Source: Desulfobacterales bacterium
GTDB lineage: Bacteria; Desulfobacterota; Desulfobacteria; Desulfobacterales; UBA11574
NCBI GenBank assembly: GCA_030145345.1
Contig: JAQYVT010000008.1
Coordinates: forward strand, 1-62,816
Length of the DNA stretch: 62,816 nucleotides
Reading direction: 5' to 3'
Position 1 is the stretch's first letter, and each line of letters opens with the position of its first letter. This document shows, in pieces, positions 9,064 to 17,424 of the stretch. The notes under the pieces were generated by a model. The model saw only the letters and a program-made list of their open reading frames with translations. It was not told the origin of the DNA and ran no database searches. A program made the position numbers and the translations under genes.

Positions 9064-9861
9064 TTAGAGTACACCGGCATTAGCCAGTCTCTGGACCAGT
9101 TGTTCGGCTTTTTCTTCCCGTTTACCCTCGAGGATTTCAACCTTCCGCCGGCTGTCCATGGTTGCAATTGTCGACACAATGCTCGGGGAACCTTTCAACC
9201 CCACCGATGCTTCAGAGACACCCAGTTGTTGAATTCCCCACTGGGTAATTTCCTTTTTCCTGGCTTTAATAATTCCTGAAAAGCTGAGTCTTCGGGGCGT
9301 GTTCAACGCTCGGGTCACCGTAAAAACCGCCGGAATTTGTACCCGCACCAGACGGTAACCGTTTTCAAGTTCGGCCTTTACCGTCCACCATTGACCATTG
9401 TATTCCACAATCTCTGTTATCCGTGTAACCACGGGTATTTTCAAGAAGGTGGCAATTTCCGGTCCGACCCATTCCGTGCTGCCGTCGCTGCTGGCCATTC
9501 CACAAAACACCACGTCAAACGGGCCGATTTTTTCAATACCTTTGGCCAGGGTGTAGGCCGTGGCAAAGGCATCGGCACCGGCAAAAGCCCGGTCGGAAAG
9601 CAAAAAACCTTGATCGGCACCCAAGGCCAGACATTCCTTTACGATGTTGCCTGCCTCGGGCGGTCCCATGCTGAGCACAGAAATATGGGCATCAAACTGC
9701 TCTTTGAATTGAAGGGCCGCCTCCAGTGCATATTTGTCCAACGGATTCAATACCATCGGAACATCACACCGCATGAGCGTCTTGGTGACCGGATCGATTT
9801 TTATGTTGCACGCCTCTTTTGGGTCCGGTACCGCTTTGACACAAACAACGATTTTGAACAT
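9064..9861 (-). CDS. etfB: Electron transfer flavoprotein subunit beta
   Basis: ETF beta subunit, 265 residues. It starts MFKIVVCVKAVPDP and contains NPLDKYALEAALQFKE and GMASSDGSTEWVGPEIA, which fit the beta-subunit nucleotide-binding fold. The ATG at 9861 is preferred to an in-frame codon three residues upstream because GGGGTG sits at good distance. With EtfA it would take electrons from the upstream acyl-CoA dehydrogenase. I cannot tell from sequence alone whether this pair is bifurcating; no bcd-type partner cluster is seen. Confidence 0.95.
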   Translation of the reverse strand: MFKIVVCVKAVPDPKEACNIKIDPVTKTLMRCDVPMVLNPLDKYALEAALQFKEQFDAHISVLSMGPPEAGNIVKECLALGADQGFLLSDRAFAGADAFATAYTLAKGIEKIGPFDVVFCGMASSDGSTEWVGPEIATFLKIPVVTRITEIVEYNGQWWTVKAELENGYRLVRVQIPAVFTVTRALNTPRRLSFSGIIKARKKEITQWGIQQLGVSEASVGLKGSPSIVSTIATMDSRRKVEILEGKREEKAEQLVQRLANAGVL

Positions 9862-9931
9862 TGTATACACCCCATACGGAATCCTATAATTAAGGGATTT
9901 TTGGAAACATCGCTCTCAATTCCGGAGAGTT

Positions 9932-11068
9932 TTATGAAAGGGTCCAACGGGCGATAATGACTTTCATAATGTCGGATGTGCCTGCCGAGGGGCCCAAAAC
10001 AAAGGAATCGCGCATATAGCGGGACACCGCATACTCTTCCATGCATCCATAACCGCCGTGTATATCACTGGCCATTTTGGCCGCCCTTTGAGCGGCCTCG
10101 GTGGAGAAATACTTGGCCACCGCAAATTCGTTGCTGGATCGTTCGCCCTTGTCCTGCATGGAAGCGGCTCGATACCCCAGCAGGCGGCCGGCTTCCAAAT
10201 CGATTTTCATGTCCGCCAGTTTATTTTGGATCGTCTGTAATCTGCTGATGGGTTTTCCATACAGAATCCGTTCGTTGGCAAACTTGACGGAAACGTCGAG
10301 ACATGCAGCCTGCAGACCCAGCGCACAGCCGACCATGCCGCCCCTGCCGACGTCCCCGATGGCCGCCAGGGCAACCCCCAACCCCTTTCCTTCAACGCCC
10401 ACCAGATTTTCTTTGGGAACCCGGCAATTTTCATAGGCCAACTCGCCGGTATTGCATCCGCGCATGCCGACCTTGTTCTCTTCATGGGTGGCTTTGAATC
10501 CGTCCATCCCCTTTTCCATGATGAAGGTCGAGAAGGCTTTGGGATTTTCGTCGTCTTTTGCGAGAACGGTAATCGTGTCGGCAATATGGGCGTTGGTTAT
10601 AAAGCATTTTCGACCGTTGAGAATGTAGTCCTCGCCGTCTTTTTTATAGGTCGAGCGTATGCCGGTGGGGTCTGAACCGCCGGTGGCCTCCGTGACAGCA
10701 GTGGATGCCAACCGTTCTCCCGTTGCCAGGCCCGGTAAAAATTTCTTTTTCTGCGCATCGGTTCCGTATTTCAATATGGGTTCGATGCCCAATGCAAAAA
10801 CTTGAAGCATCATTCCCGCGGCCACCGAAACCTTGCTGATTTCTTCGAGGGCGATAAGCCGGGCGGTGTATCCCAGGCCCAGGCCCCCGTATTCTTCGGG
10901 AATGGTCAATGCCATCATTTCCGCTTCGGCCATGGCTTTGACAAGCTCCAGACTGACCTTGCCGGTTTCTTCCATTTCAGGAACTTTGGGGGCAACCTGT
11001 GTTTCCGCAAATTCTTGAGCCGCTTTTCTGAACATTTCCTGTTCTTCTGTCAATGTAAAATCGATCAT
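9932..11068 (-). CDS. Acyl-CoA dehydrogenase with atypical catalytic position
   Basis: A flavin acyl-CoA dehydrogenase of 378 residues with the three-domain layout: alpha domain, beta domain (TAVTEATGGSDPTGIRSTY, CFITNAHIADTI) and C-terminal helical domain (IHGGYGCMEEYAVSRYMRDS). It would oxidise an acyl-CoA and pass electrons to the neighbouring ETF. The catalytic Glu normally found as YEGTS is replaced: here the segment reads PSAGTSDIMK with Ala at 362. An unusual acidic residue, E96 in GIEPILKYG, lies in the region where some cyclohexane-type dehydrogenases are reported to carry their base. The substrate is therefore open. AAAGGAGG precedes the ATG, 16 bases after tetR. Confidence 0.92.
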   Translation of the reverse strand: MIDFTLTEEQEMFRKAAQEFAETQVAPKVPEMEETGKVSLELVKAMAEAEMMALTIPEEYGGLGLGYTARLIALEEISKVSVAAGMMLQVFALGIEPILKYGTDAQKKKFLPGLATGERLASTAVTEATGGSDPTGIRSTYKKDGEDYILNGRKCFITNAHIADTITVLAKDDENPKAFSTFIMEKGMDGFKATHEENKVGMRGCNTGELAYENCRVPKENLVGVEGKGLGVALAAIGDVGRGGMVGCALGLQAACLDVSVKFANERILYGKPISRLQTIQNKLADMKIDLEAGRLLGYRAASMQDKGERSSNEFAVAKYFSTEAAQRAAKMASDIHGGYGCMEEYAVSRYMRDSFVLGPSAGTSDIMKVIIARWTLS

Positions 11069-11084
11069 TTTAACTTACCTCCTT

Positions 11085-11672
11085 TTATGGCTTCATTCTT
11101 TCAAGGTAGTCGATGAGGGTGTTGATAGATCTATCCAAGTTGGCATCCGACTTATCCACACCGTACATAACCGTAGCGCCCAACATCCCTGCAAACAGCA
11201 TTTCGGTGATGGCCCGGGTATCCACATCGTCACTCAATCCACCTGATGCCTTGGCCTCATCCAGAAGCCGCTTGAGCAAGTGTTTAAGGCCGATAAACCC
11301 TTTATTCACTTCTCTGGATAAATGGGGGCGCAGGTCGTTCAGTTCAACGGAAAATGTAATGAAGATACACCCTCCGGGGAAATTCTCGGCATCTTTAAGA
11401 TACCGGTCTCTGAAGTTTTCAAGGAATCTTTTAATTTTTTCAATGGGATTTTCAATCTCATCCAGGCCGGAAAGATTTTTTTCACGCCAAATGTTACGCG
11501 CTTCATCCAGGACCTGGAAGAAGAGTTCCTCTTTGCTGCTAAAATGATTATAAAAACCGCCCTTTGATGTGCCTGCGGCTTCTAATATATGGCTCATTGA
11601 AGTGCTCAGGAAGCCTTTCAAGGAAAACAACTTTAACGATTCGTGTATGATTTTTTTCTTAAGATCATTCAT
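11085..11672 (-). CDS. TetR/AcrR-family transcriptional regulator
   Basis: A 195-residue repressor. The N-terminal HTH reads ESLKLFSLKGFLSTSMSHIL then GTSKGGFYNHFSSKEELF, the classic TetR recognition helix. The C-terminal ligand domain is less conserved and resembles AcrR-type (TetR_C) members. It is the first gene of the acyl-CoA dehydrogenase/etf operon and lies immediately downstream of a long palindrome, so it probably represses its own operon until an acyl-CoA or related ligand binds (inference). AAGGAA precedes the ATG. Confidence 0.92.
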   Translation of the reverse strand: MNDLKKKIIHESLKLFSLKGFLSTSMSHILEAAGTSKGGFYNHFSSKEELFFQVLDEARNIWREKNLSGLDEIENPIEKIKRFLENFRDRYLKDAENFPGGCIFITFSVELNDLRPHLSREVNKGFIGLKHLLKRLLDEAKASGGLSDDVDTRAITEMLFAGMLGATVMYGVDKSDANLDRSINTLIDYLERMKP

Positions 11673-11688
11673 GACGGGGATTCCTTTT

Positions 11689-11724
11689 CGAACAATAAGA
11701 CCGACCAGTCGGTCTTATTGTTCG
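11689..11724. promoter_or_regulatory. 36-bp palindrome, probable TetR operator
   Basis: Two perfect 17-base arms (CGAACAATAAGACCGAC and its complement) separated by two bases. The centre AAGACCGAC..GTCGGTCTT resembles operators of TetR/NemR-type repressors. It lies 16 bases upstream of the tetR ATG, where it would block transcription of the operon. Confidence 0.75.
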
Positions 11725-11754
11725 ACCATATTTGAGTGCCGCTGTCAAGTCAAC

Positions 11755-11890
11755 ATTTTATTTTTGCCAAAAACCGGGTGCTTTGCACCCGGCAGCAAAT
11801 GCAACGATTAAAGCACTCACGTGCTTTTGCCTTTTCAGCCGATGGCCGAAAACTCAAGCCACCCGTTTTACGGGTGGTCGTTGACTCAAC
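11755..11890 (+). mobile_element. Hairpin-bounded element resembling a non-autonomous IS200/IS605-type remnant
   Basis: Three stem-loops lie within about 105 bases: CCGGGTGC-TTT-GCACCCGG (11774-11792), AAAGCAC-TCAC-GTGCTTT (11810-11827) and CCACCCGT-TTT-ACGGGTGG (11859-11877), the last flanked by AACTCAAG and GTCGTTGACT. Subterminal hairpins with TTT loops and a short structured interior are what remains of IS200/IS605 elements after loss of tnpA/tnpB, or of small palindrome-associated elements, whose right end also encodes the TnpB guide RNA. No transposase fragment is present. The rest of the 11725-12093 gap holds a CCCTAGATGAGCG tag at 11890-11902. Confidence 0.5.
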
Positions 11891-12093
11891 CCTAGATGAG
11901 CGTAAACAAACCGGGAAGATGGAAGGCCAAAATATTTGTCATTTACACACACGACCTTTCAATGATATTTTACCGGAACAGACCATCTGTTAACACCCGA
12001 AGCATTCAATTAAACGCCTTGCAAAATATGGTTGAGCTTCCGGTTGCTCAGCCGATTTGCCGGCATTCATTTTTAGAATAGGAGGATTTGTCA

Positions 12094-12843
12094 ATGAGAT
12101 ATCATGGGGAAATGGTATGTTTATTCACTTTCTTCTTTACGATGCTTTTTCCGATGGTTTTAACCGCCCAAGAAAGGTTTGAGACCGATGTCATCAAAAC
12201 GTCCGCCGGCGACCTGGAAATCACGTTTATCGGTCATGGGACACTGATGCTCAACCTTGGCGGTAAAATCATCCATATCGATCCTTGGACCCGGCTGGCC
12301 GATTATTCCAAAGTGCCCAAAGCCGATCTTATTCTGTTAACCCATGAGCACCGGGACCATCTCGATCTGAAAGCCATAGAGATTCTTCGGGCCGAAAAAA
12401 CCGATGTCGTGTTAACCCAGACCTGCTCAAGCCAGGTCAACGATGGGATTGTTATGAACAATGGCGATGTTAGGGTCGTAAAAGGTTTAACACTAGAAGC
12501 GGTGCCGGCATACAATATCGTCCATATGCGGAGTAAAGGGGTTCCTTTTCACCCAAAGGGCGCGGGGAACGGGTATGTCATCACACTCGGAGATAAACGG
12601 GTTTATGTGGCGGGGGATACGGAAAACACTCCGGAAATGACCCTGTTAACCGATATCGATATCGCCTTTTTGCCCATGAACCTGCCGTATACGATGACGC
12701 CGGAAATGGTTGCATCGGCAACCAAAGCGTTTAAGCCTAAAATACTCTATCCGTATCACTATGGCGAAACAGATACGTCGATAATCGAAGAATTGCTCAA
12801 GGATCTGGAGCAGACCGAGGTGCGTATTCGGAAGATGAAGTAA
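12094..12843 (+). CDS. Exported metallo-beta-lactamase-fold hydrolase (UPF0173/YtkL-like)
   Basis: A 249-residue MBL-fold protein with an N-terminal hydrophobic export signal (CLFTFFFTMLFPMVLTAQ), so probably periplasmic. The metal site LLTHEHRDHLD is complete, and VYVAGDTENTPEM and PYHYGETD provide later ligands. It resembles the UPF0173 group, often annotated metal-dependent hydrolase; the substrate is unknown. AGGAGG eight bases before the ATG at 12094 fixes the start, two codons inside a possible TTG start. The rhomboid gene begins two bases after its stop, so the two are probably cotranscribed. Confidence 0.85.
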   Translation: MRYHGEMVCLFTFFFTMLFPMVLTAQERFETDVIKTSAGDLEITFIGHGTLMLNLGGKIIHIDPWTRLADYSKVPKADLILLTHEHRDHLDLKAIEILRAEKTDVVLTQTCSSQVNDGIVMNNGDVRVVKGLTLEAVPAYNIVHMRSKGVPFHPKGAGNGYVITLGDKRVYVAGDTENTPEMTLLTDIDIAFLPMNLPYTMTPEMVASATKAFKPKILYPYHYGETDTSIIEELLKDLEQTEVRIRKMK

Positions 12844-12845
12844 TC

Positions 12846-13802
12846 ATGACCGGAATCCGGCGCCGGTCCCCACACAGGGTGCTTGAAATCGCCGGGCCGT
12901 CATCTAACGCTTTGGTTGCCTGGATGCAGGATATGATGGAAATATTATGCGAAAGTCTCACTCAAGACCAGGCGAATACCTATGGGTTGGTACTGGCCTC
13001 GGGCGGCCTGCCGTATTCCATGGTAAGATCCGGCAGCGGCTGGGAAATTTGGGTGGATGAGACGATCCACGCCAGAGCCCTGGACCTTGTGGCAGAATAC
13101 GATGCCGAGAATTCCCAACAGCCGCCGCTGGATGCCCAGACGGCCCAAGAACACAATAAAACGTATACGGGTATATGGGTTTCCTTGTTTTTACTGGCAT
13201 GCAATATGGCCGTCAATATGTTCGGTGGAATCGGAAAAATTGCCGGGCAATACGGCGCGTCTGCCTTTGATATTTTAAACGGAGACGTATACCGGACCGT
13301 TACGTCCCTGATGCTCCACGCAGACACCCCGCATCTGGTCGGCAATATGGCCGGGATTGCCATATTCGGGACCTGGGTTTGTAACATTACCGGTGCGGGT
13401 GTCGGCTGGCTGGTGATACTTTTAACCGGAATTTTGGGAAATCTGGCCAATGCAGCCCTGTTTCAATACGGTCATAATTCAATCGGCGCATCGACGGCCG
13501 TATTTGGCGCTGTCGGCTTTCTGGCCGCATATCAGCTAGATCGGAAGATCAAAGTTGTTGACCAGCGTAAGAAGGCCTGGCTTCCCCTGGCCGGCGGTTT
13601 GGCGCTGCTGGCATTTCTGGGTACAGGGATTCACTCGGATCTCACGGCACACTTGTTCGGTTTTCTGGCGGGCATCTTTCTGGGACTTGTTTACGCCATG
13701 GTTCTGCATCGCCTTTTGAAAAAGAAACATCAAACCTACTGTATGGCCGCCACCATCGGTATCGTTATTTTCTCGTGGCTGTGGGCGTCTGATATTCTCT
13801 GA
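12846..13802 (+). CDS. Rhomboid-family intramembrane serine protease
   Basis: A 318-residue membrane protein with a soluble N-terminal domain of about 100 residues and six or more TM segments. The catalytic serine is in IGASTAVFGAVG (GxSx), and the histidine partner in LTAHLFGFLAGIFLG. HADTPHLVGNMAGIAIFG matches the conserved HxxxN region of TM2. Rhomboids cleave TM segments of client proteins. It is two bases downstream of the exported MBL-fold gene. Confidence 0.92.
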   Translation: MTGIRRRSPHRVLEIAGPSSNALVAWMQDMMEILCESLTQDQANTYGLVLASGGLPYSMVRSGSGWEIWVDETIHARALDLVAEYDAENSQQPPLDAQTAQEHNKTYTGIWVSLFLLACNMAVNMFGGIGKIAGQYGASAFDILNGDVYRTVTSLMLHADTPHLVGNMAGIAIFGTWVCNITGAGVGWLVILLTGILGNLANAALFQYGHNSIGASTAVFGAVGFLAAYQLDRKIKVVDQRKKAWLPLAGGLALLAFLGTGIHSDLTAHLFGFLAGIFLGLVYAMVLHRLLKKKHQTYCMAATIGIVIFSWLWASDIL

Positions 13803-13851
13803 ATTCGAACCCCTTTGTTGAAAAAATTACACGAATCATGGAGAAAAGACC

Positions 13852-15132
13852 TTGAGAGTTCTTTTGATATCCGCCAACACCGAAACCGTTAACATGCCGG
13901 TTTTGCCATTGGGATTGGGATGTGTGGCCACATCGGTACAGCATGCAGGGTACCCGGTCCGGGTGTTGAATTTACAGGATCAAACTGAACCCCTGGCGGC
14001 CGTCCAAGAAATCGTCGAAGAATTCCCACCGGAGGTCATCGGAATCTCCGTCAGAAATATCGATGACCAGAACAGGGAACGCCCCATGTTTTATCTGGAC
14101 TCCGTAAAAAAAATCGTATCGATTTGCCGCAATACGACCCGTGCCGTCATTGTTTTAGGGGGTGCGGGGTATAGTATTTTCCCGCAATCCGCCCTGGATT
14201 ACCTTGAAGCCGACCTGGGGATTCAGGGGGAGGGGGAAGCGGCGTTTCTTGAACTTCTCTACCGGCTCCGAAATAAAATGGAACTCTCCGGAATTCCCGG
14301 TCTTTATTTTCTCCGCCACGGGACGCCAAACCCACCCAAGCGTATCGACAATCTGGCCGCCTATCCGCTGCCGCTGCCCGATACCCATATCCGGATTCCG
14401 GCCATGCTCGAACAAGAAGAGATTTGGTTTCCGGTTCAAACCCGCCGGGGATGTCCCATGGATTGTAATTATTGTTCAACCGCCAGTATTGAAGGACGAA
14501 CCATTCGAAAATATCCGCCGGAAAAAGTTGTCCAGATGATTTCGCGATATGTCGATGCCGGGTTTGATCGCTTTTTTTTCGTCGACAATACCTTTAATTT
14601 TCCGCCGTCCTATGCCAAAACGCTGTGTGACCGATTGATATCGGCAGATTTGAAGATCATCTGGCGGTGTATCTTGTATCCCTGGAAGGTTGATGCGGCG
14701 CTGGCGGAAAAAATGGCGCTGGCCGGCTGCAGAGAGGTCAGTTTTGGTTTTGAAAGCGGTTCAATAAAGATACTTGGAAACATGAACAAAAGATATGGTC
14801 CGGATGATGTACGGAAGATTTCAGAACGACTGAAGGCGGTTGGCATCCATCGCATGGGATTTTTGCTGCTGGGTGGACCCGGTGAGGACAGAAAGACCGT
14901 TCTGGAAAGTCTCACTTTTGCCGACTCCTTGGCGCTGGAAGTTGTGAAAGTTACCACCGGCATTCGGATTTATCCGCATACCTTGCTGGCCCGAGCCGCC
15001 CGTGAAGCGGGATTGATTGAATCGGACGCGGATCTTCTTTTCCCGAAATTTTATATGGAGAAGGCGGTGGCCGGCTGGCTGGAACAGACGGTGGATGCCT
15101 GGGTGGCGGGCCGCCCCAACTGGATCCAATGA
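13852..15132 (+). CDS. B12-binding-domain radical SAM protein
   Basis: A 426-residue protein with an N-terminal B12-binding-like domain (residues 1-140, ending around LEADLGIQGEGEAAFLELL) and a radical SAM domain whose cluster motif is GCPMDCNYCSTA (CxxxCxxC). It resembles uncharacterised methyltransferase or Fe-S oxidoreductase proteins of the B12-radical SAM group; the substrate is unknown. The start is a TTG at 13852 with GGAGA upstream. It converges on the MEMO1-family gene. Confidence 0.88.
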   Translation: MRVLLISANTETVNMPVLPLGLGCVATSVQHAGYPVRVLNLQDQTEPLAAVQEIVEEFPPEVIGISVRNIDDQNRERPMFYLDSVKKIVSICRNTTRAVIVLGGAGYSIFPQSALDYLEADLGIQGEGEAAFLELLYRLRNKMELSGIPGLYFLRHGTPNPPKRIDNLAAYPLPLPDTHIRIPAMLEQEEIWFPVQTRRGCPMDCNYCSTASIEGRTIRKYPPEKVVQMISRYVDAGFDRFFFVDNTFNFPPSYAKTLCDRLISADLKIIWRCILYPWKVDAALAEKMALAGCREVSFGFESGSIKILGNMNKRYGPDDVRKISERLKAVGIHRMGFLLLGGPGEDRKTVLESLTFADSLALEVVKVTTGIRIYPHTLLARAAREAGLIESDADLLFPKFYMEKAVAGWLEQTVDAWVAGRPNWIQ

Positions 15133-15147
15133 AGCCCGGGCAGGTTT

Positions 15148-15172
15148 GGACTCGACAATCGCTCAAATTAGG
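15148..15172 (-). repeat. Copy of the CCTAATTTGAGCG-tagged repeat
   Basis: ACTCGACAATCGCTCAAATT followed by AGGT recurs almost identically at 16602-16627. It sits in the 46-base gap between two convergent genes. See the larger repeat region at 16097-16627. Confidence 0.6.
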
Positions 15173-15178
15173 TATGAT

Positions 15179-16030
15179 TTAAAACACAATCCCCACATAT
15201 CCCACAAAACTGGCGCCGGGACTTTTATCATAGCTGGTGGCATATGCTATGGTTTCTCCGTGTTGTGCCCCGAGCTGTTTTGCAGCTGCTATGGCGGTTG
15301 CGGCCGCGCCGCTGCAGCAGGCATTCTGGTGGGTCATGCCTTCTTTAATAACCTTTTCAGGGTCCATGGCCAGCATGGCATCAATAACCCTTCGGTCATT
15401 TTTATTTCGGACCCAGTCCACCGCTGAAGGTCCCGTGCCCTGGGACATAAAGCCGTAATTCGGACCGTAATGGGTCAGGTCCGTGGAACCGATAATTTTG
15501 ACCTGGAGCCCCATCCGGGTTGACATGTCGGCGACAGCGTTTCCGATTTCAAGAGATTTTTTCGTCGGCGGCGCACCGATGGGAACGATTTTAGTGTCTT
15601 TAAAAAAGTATTTTATAAAAGGGAGCTGAAGTTCGATGGTATTGTCCTGGGTAAAGCGATCCGCGGTTTCGATTTCAAATGTAAATTTTTCGGCCAGTTC
15701 ACCCGCAAGTTGTGTTTCTATTTGTATGGCACCAAAAGGGGTCTCCCATGCCCCGTCGGTCATAATATAGGCCGGGGAACCGCTATGGAGATGCATGCCG
15801 AAAATTACAACCACATCCGGAGGATTTTCATCTTGAAGACAGTGTATTACATTGCATGCGATGCTGCCTGAAAAAAACCATCCGGCATGGGGCACGATGC
15901 CGCCGGTTAAGGTTTTTTCCGAAATGGTTTCTGTGCCGTATTCTTTTAGAAAACCTTTGATCTCTTTCTCGCACGCCGAAGCACTGCCCGGGTACCAGCT
16001 TCCTGAAAAAACAGATTTTCTCACATTCAT
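15179..16030 (-). CDS. AmmeMemoRadiSam system protein B (MEMO1 family)
   Basis: A 283-residue MEMO1-family protein. It starts NVRKSVFSGSWYPGSA and contains GGIVPHAGWFFSGSIACNV, VVIFGMHLHSG, STDLTHYGPNYG and a C-terminal CCSGAAATAIAAAK segment, matching the family's dioxygenase-like fold with His residues in the pocket. Its partners in the AmmeMemoRadiSam system (an AMMECR1-like protein and a radical SAM enzyme) are not adjacent, though a B12-type radical SAM gene converges on it. The ATG at 16030 is chosen because AAAGGAGG lies eight bases upstream. The function of the system is unproven. Confidence 0.9.
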   Translation of the reverse strand: MNVRKSVFSGSWYPGSASACEKEIKGFLKEYGTETISEKTLTGGIVPHAGWFFSGSIACNVIHCLQDENPPDVVVIFGMHLHSGSPAYIMTDGAWETPFGAIQIETQLAGELAEKFTFEIETADRFTQDNTIELQLPFIKYFFKDTKIVPIGAPPTKKSLEIGNAVADMSTRMGLQVKIIGSTDLTHYGPNYGFMSQGTGPSAVDWVRNKNDRRVIDAMLAMDPEKVIKEGMTHQNACCSGAAATAIAAAKQLGAQHGETIAYATSYDKSPGASFVGYVGIVF

Positions 16031-16096
16031 ACCGGCCACCTCCTTTCTAAGCTATCAATTTGCCACATGGGGCTGAATAAGTCCAATATATTTTTA

Positions 16097-16627
16097 CCTA
16101 AACTATCGTTTCAAATCGTGACAGAAATTTAAAATTTTAATAATTACAAATAAATATACATTGCTAAAATTGCCAATAGGTCTCATTCTATCGGTGAATG
16201 TATTTATGCAAAAAAATGTCACCGTTTGAAACGCTCAATTTAGGTTTTGAAAAAGGGAATCGAGGTTGATGGCAAGCCCGGTGGGGTTAATTTGCCCTTC
16301 CTGTTTGATGTTTTTCGTGGGAAATTCGGGTTAGACCTTGACATGACAGGGGTATGATCACTATTTTTAACCTAAATTGAGCGTTTCAAATAGTGACGGA
16401 GTAGAATAAAATCAATTGTTTTCGGCCGTTAAATAGCAATTAAAGCCTTATAGTTTCTCACCTGTTGGGTCGTTTTTCATTTGTTAAAAAAGTCAGGATT
16501 TGAAACCCTCCGGGATTGCCGATTTTACCGAATCTGCTGCGTTATGAGACAGTTGCAGTCGCATACTACGGCTGCATGTCTCATGCCTTGCATCTTCGGC
16601 AAACTCGACAATCGCTCAAATTAGGTT
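16097..16627. repeat. Repeat-filled intergenic region with inverted and tagged repeats
   Basis: This 16031-16659 gap has no gene. It carries a 29-base inverted repeat (16218-16246 against 16369-16397, 27 of 29 matching, core CGCTCAATTTAGGTT), a third related copy at 16097-16123 (CCTAAACTATCGTTTCAAAT), and a hairpin unit at 16541-16627. In that unit TGAGACAGTTGCAG pairs with CTGCATGTCTCA, and it ends in ACTCGACAATCGCTCAAATT. The last unit is related in layout to 54826-54930. The family looks like a small dispersed, possibly mobile, structured repeat. Confidence 0.65.
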
Positions 16628-16659
16628 TAACCAAAATTTATCCGGTTTGGGGGTTTTGA

Positions 16660-17073
16660 ATGCCATCAAATAAAATATTTTCCACCGACATAGACGTCAG
16701 GTTCCGTGACCTTGATGCCCTGGGACATGTTAATAATGCAGTTTTTTTTACATATTTTGAAGAAGGGCGAAAAAATTTTTCCAAAAAAATCTTTAAGGTT
16801 TCGGACCCTTCGGACTTTACCTTTATCCTGGCCCATATCCGCTGTGATTATCTGAAGCCGATTAAATTTAATGGCAATATTACCCTTAAAATGTGGGTCA
16901 AACACATCGGGAACCGAAGTTTTTCTTTTGGATATAAACTCATGGACGCTAAAGACGAATCGATGGTTTATGCCACCGGTGAATCGGTCCAGGTCTGTTA
17001 TGATTACACAGCGGATACATCGATGGCGGTTACGGATACGATGAGAGAGGCGTTGGCTCAATATTTGATTTAA
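16660..17073 (+). CDS. Acyl-CoA thioesterase, 4HBT/YbgC-FadM hotdog family
   Basis: A 137-residue hotdog-fold protein. FSTDIDVRFRDLDALGHVNN contains the RxxDxDxxGHVNN signature in which the Asp is catalytic, and FFTYFEEGRKNF follows as in 4-hydroxybenzoyl-CoA thioesterase-like enzymes. It probably hydrolyses an acyl-CoA; the chain is not predictable. The FmdB-like gene follows 24 bases later on the same strand. Confidence 0.88.
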   Translation: MPSNKIFSTDIDVRFRDLDALGHVNNAVFFTYFEEGRKNFSKKIFKVSDPSDFTFILAHIRCDYLKPIKFNGNITLKMWVKHIGNRSFSFGYKLMDAKDESMVYATGESVQVCYDYTADTSMAVTDTMREALAQYLI

Positions 17074-17097
17074 AAAAACGAGATTAGGAGGTTTTTC

Positions 17098-17292
17098 ATG
17101 CCCATATATGAATATCAATGTGAAAAGTGTCACCATTGTTTTGAGGTGCTTGTTTTCAGCAGCGATGATGAAACGGCAACCTGCCCTGAATGTTCTCACC
17201 GCCGGGTAAAGCGGCTTTTAAGCTCCACGTGTTTTATCGGCAGTTCCGGCGGCAGCGGTTGCAGCAAAAGTGCGCCCAAAGGTTTCTCATGA
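17098..17292 (+). CDS. FmdB-family zinc ribbon protein
   Basis: A 64-residue protein starting MPIYEYQCEKCHHCFE with a second CxxC in TCPECSHRRVKRLL, the standard four-cysteine zinc ribbon of the FmdB putative regulatory family. It ends in a Gly/Ser-rich tail with a late Cys. AGGAGG precedes the ATG. A 7-bp hairpin CAGCGGC/GCCGCTG (17306-17324) follows the stop but lacks a T-tract. Confidence 0.88.
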   Translation: MPIYEYQCEKCHHCFEVLVFSSDDETATCPECSHRRVKRLLSSTCFIGSSGGSGCSKSAPKGFS

Positions 17293-17381
17293 GCCGGCTA
17301 GTTCCCAGCGGCGGTCGGCCGCTGAAGAGATGAGACATCCCTGGACCAGGATTTAGATCTGGGTTCAAACAGCCATTTTTC

Positions 17382-17409
17382 TTGACAGGTCAAAAAAGAG
17401 GTGTTAACA
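17382..17409 (+). promoter_or_regulatory. Probable sigma-70 promoter of tRNA-Val
   Basis: A perfect -35 TTGACA (17382-17387) is followed, after 16 bases, by TTAACA (17404-17409) as -10. Transcription would start near 17416, nine bases before the mature tRNA. Confidence 0.55.
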
Positions 17410-17424
17410 AATTTTTAAACATAC

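Noticed and set aside
16338-16358. TTGACA and TATGAT as a thioesterase promoter
   Set aside because: The spacing is only nine bases, too short for a sigma-70 promoter.
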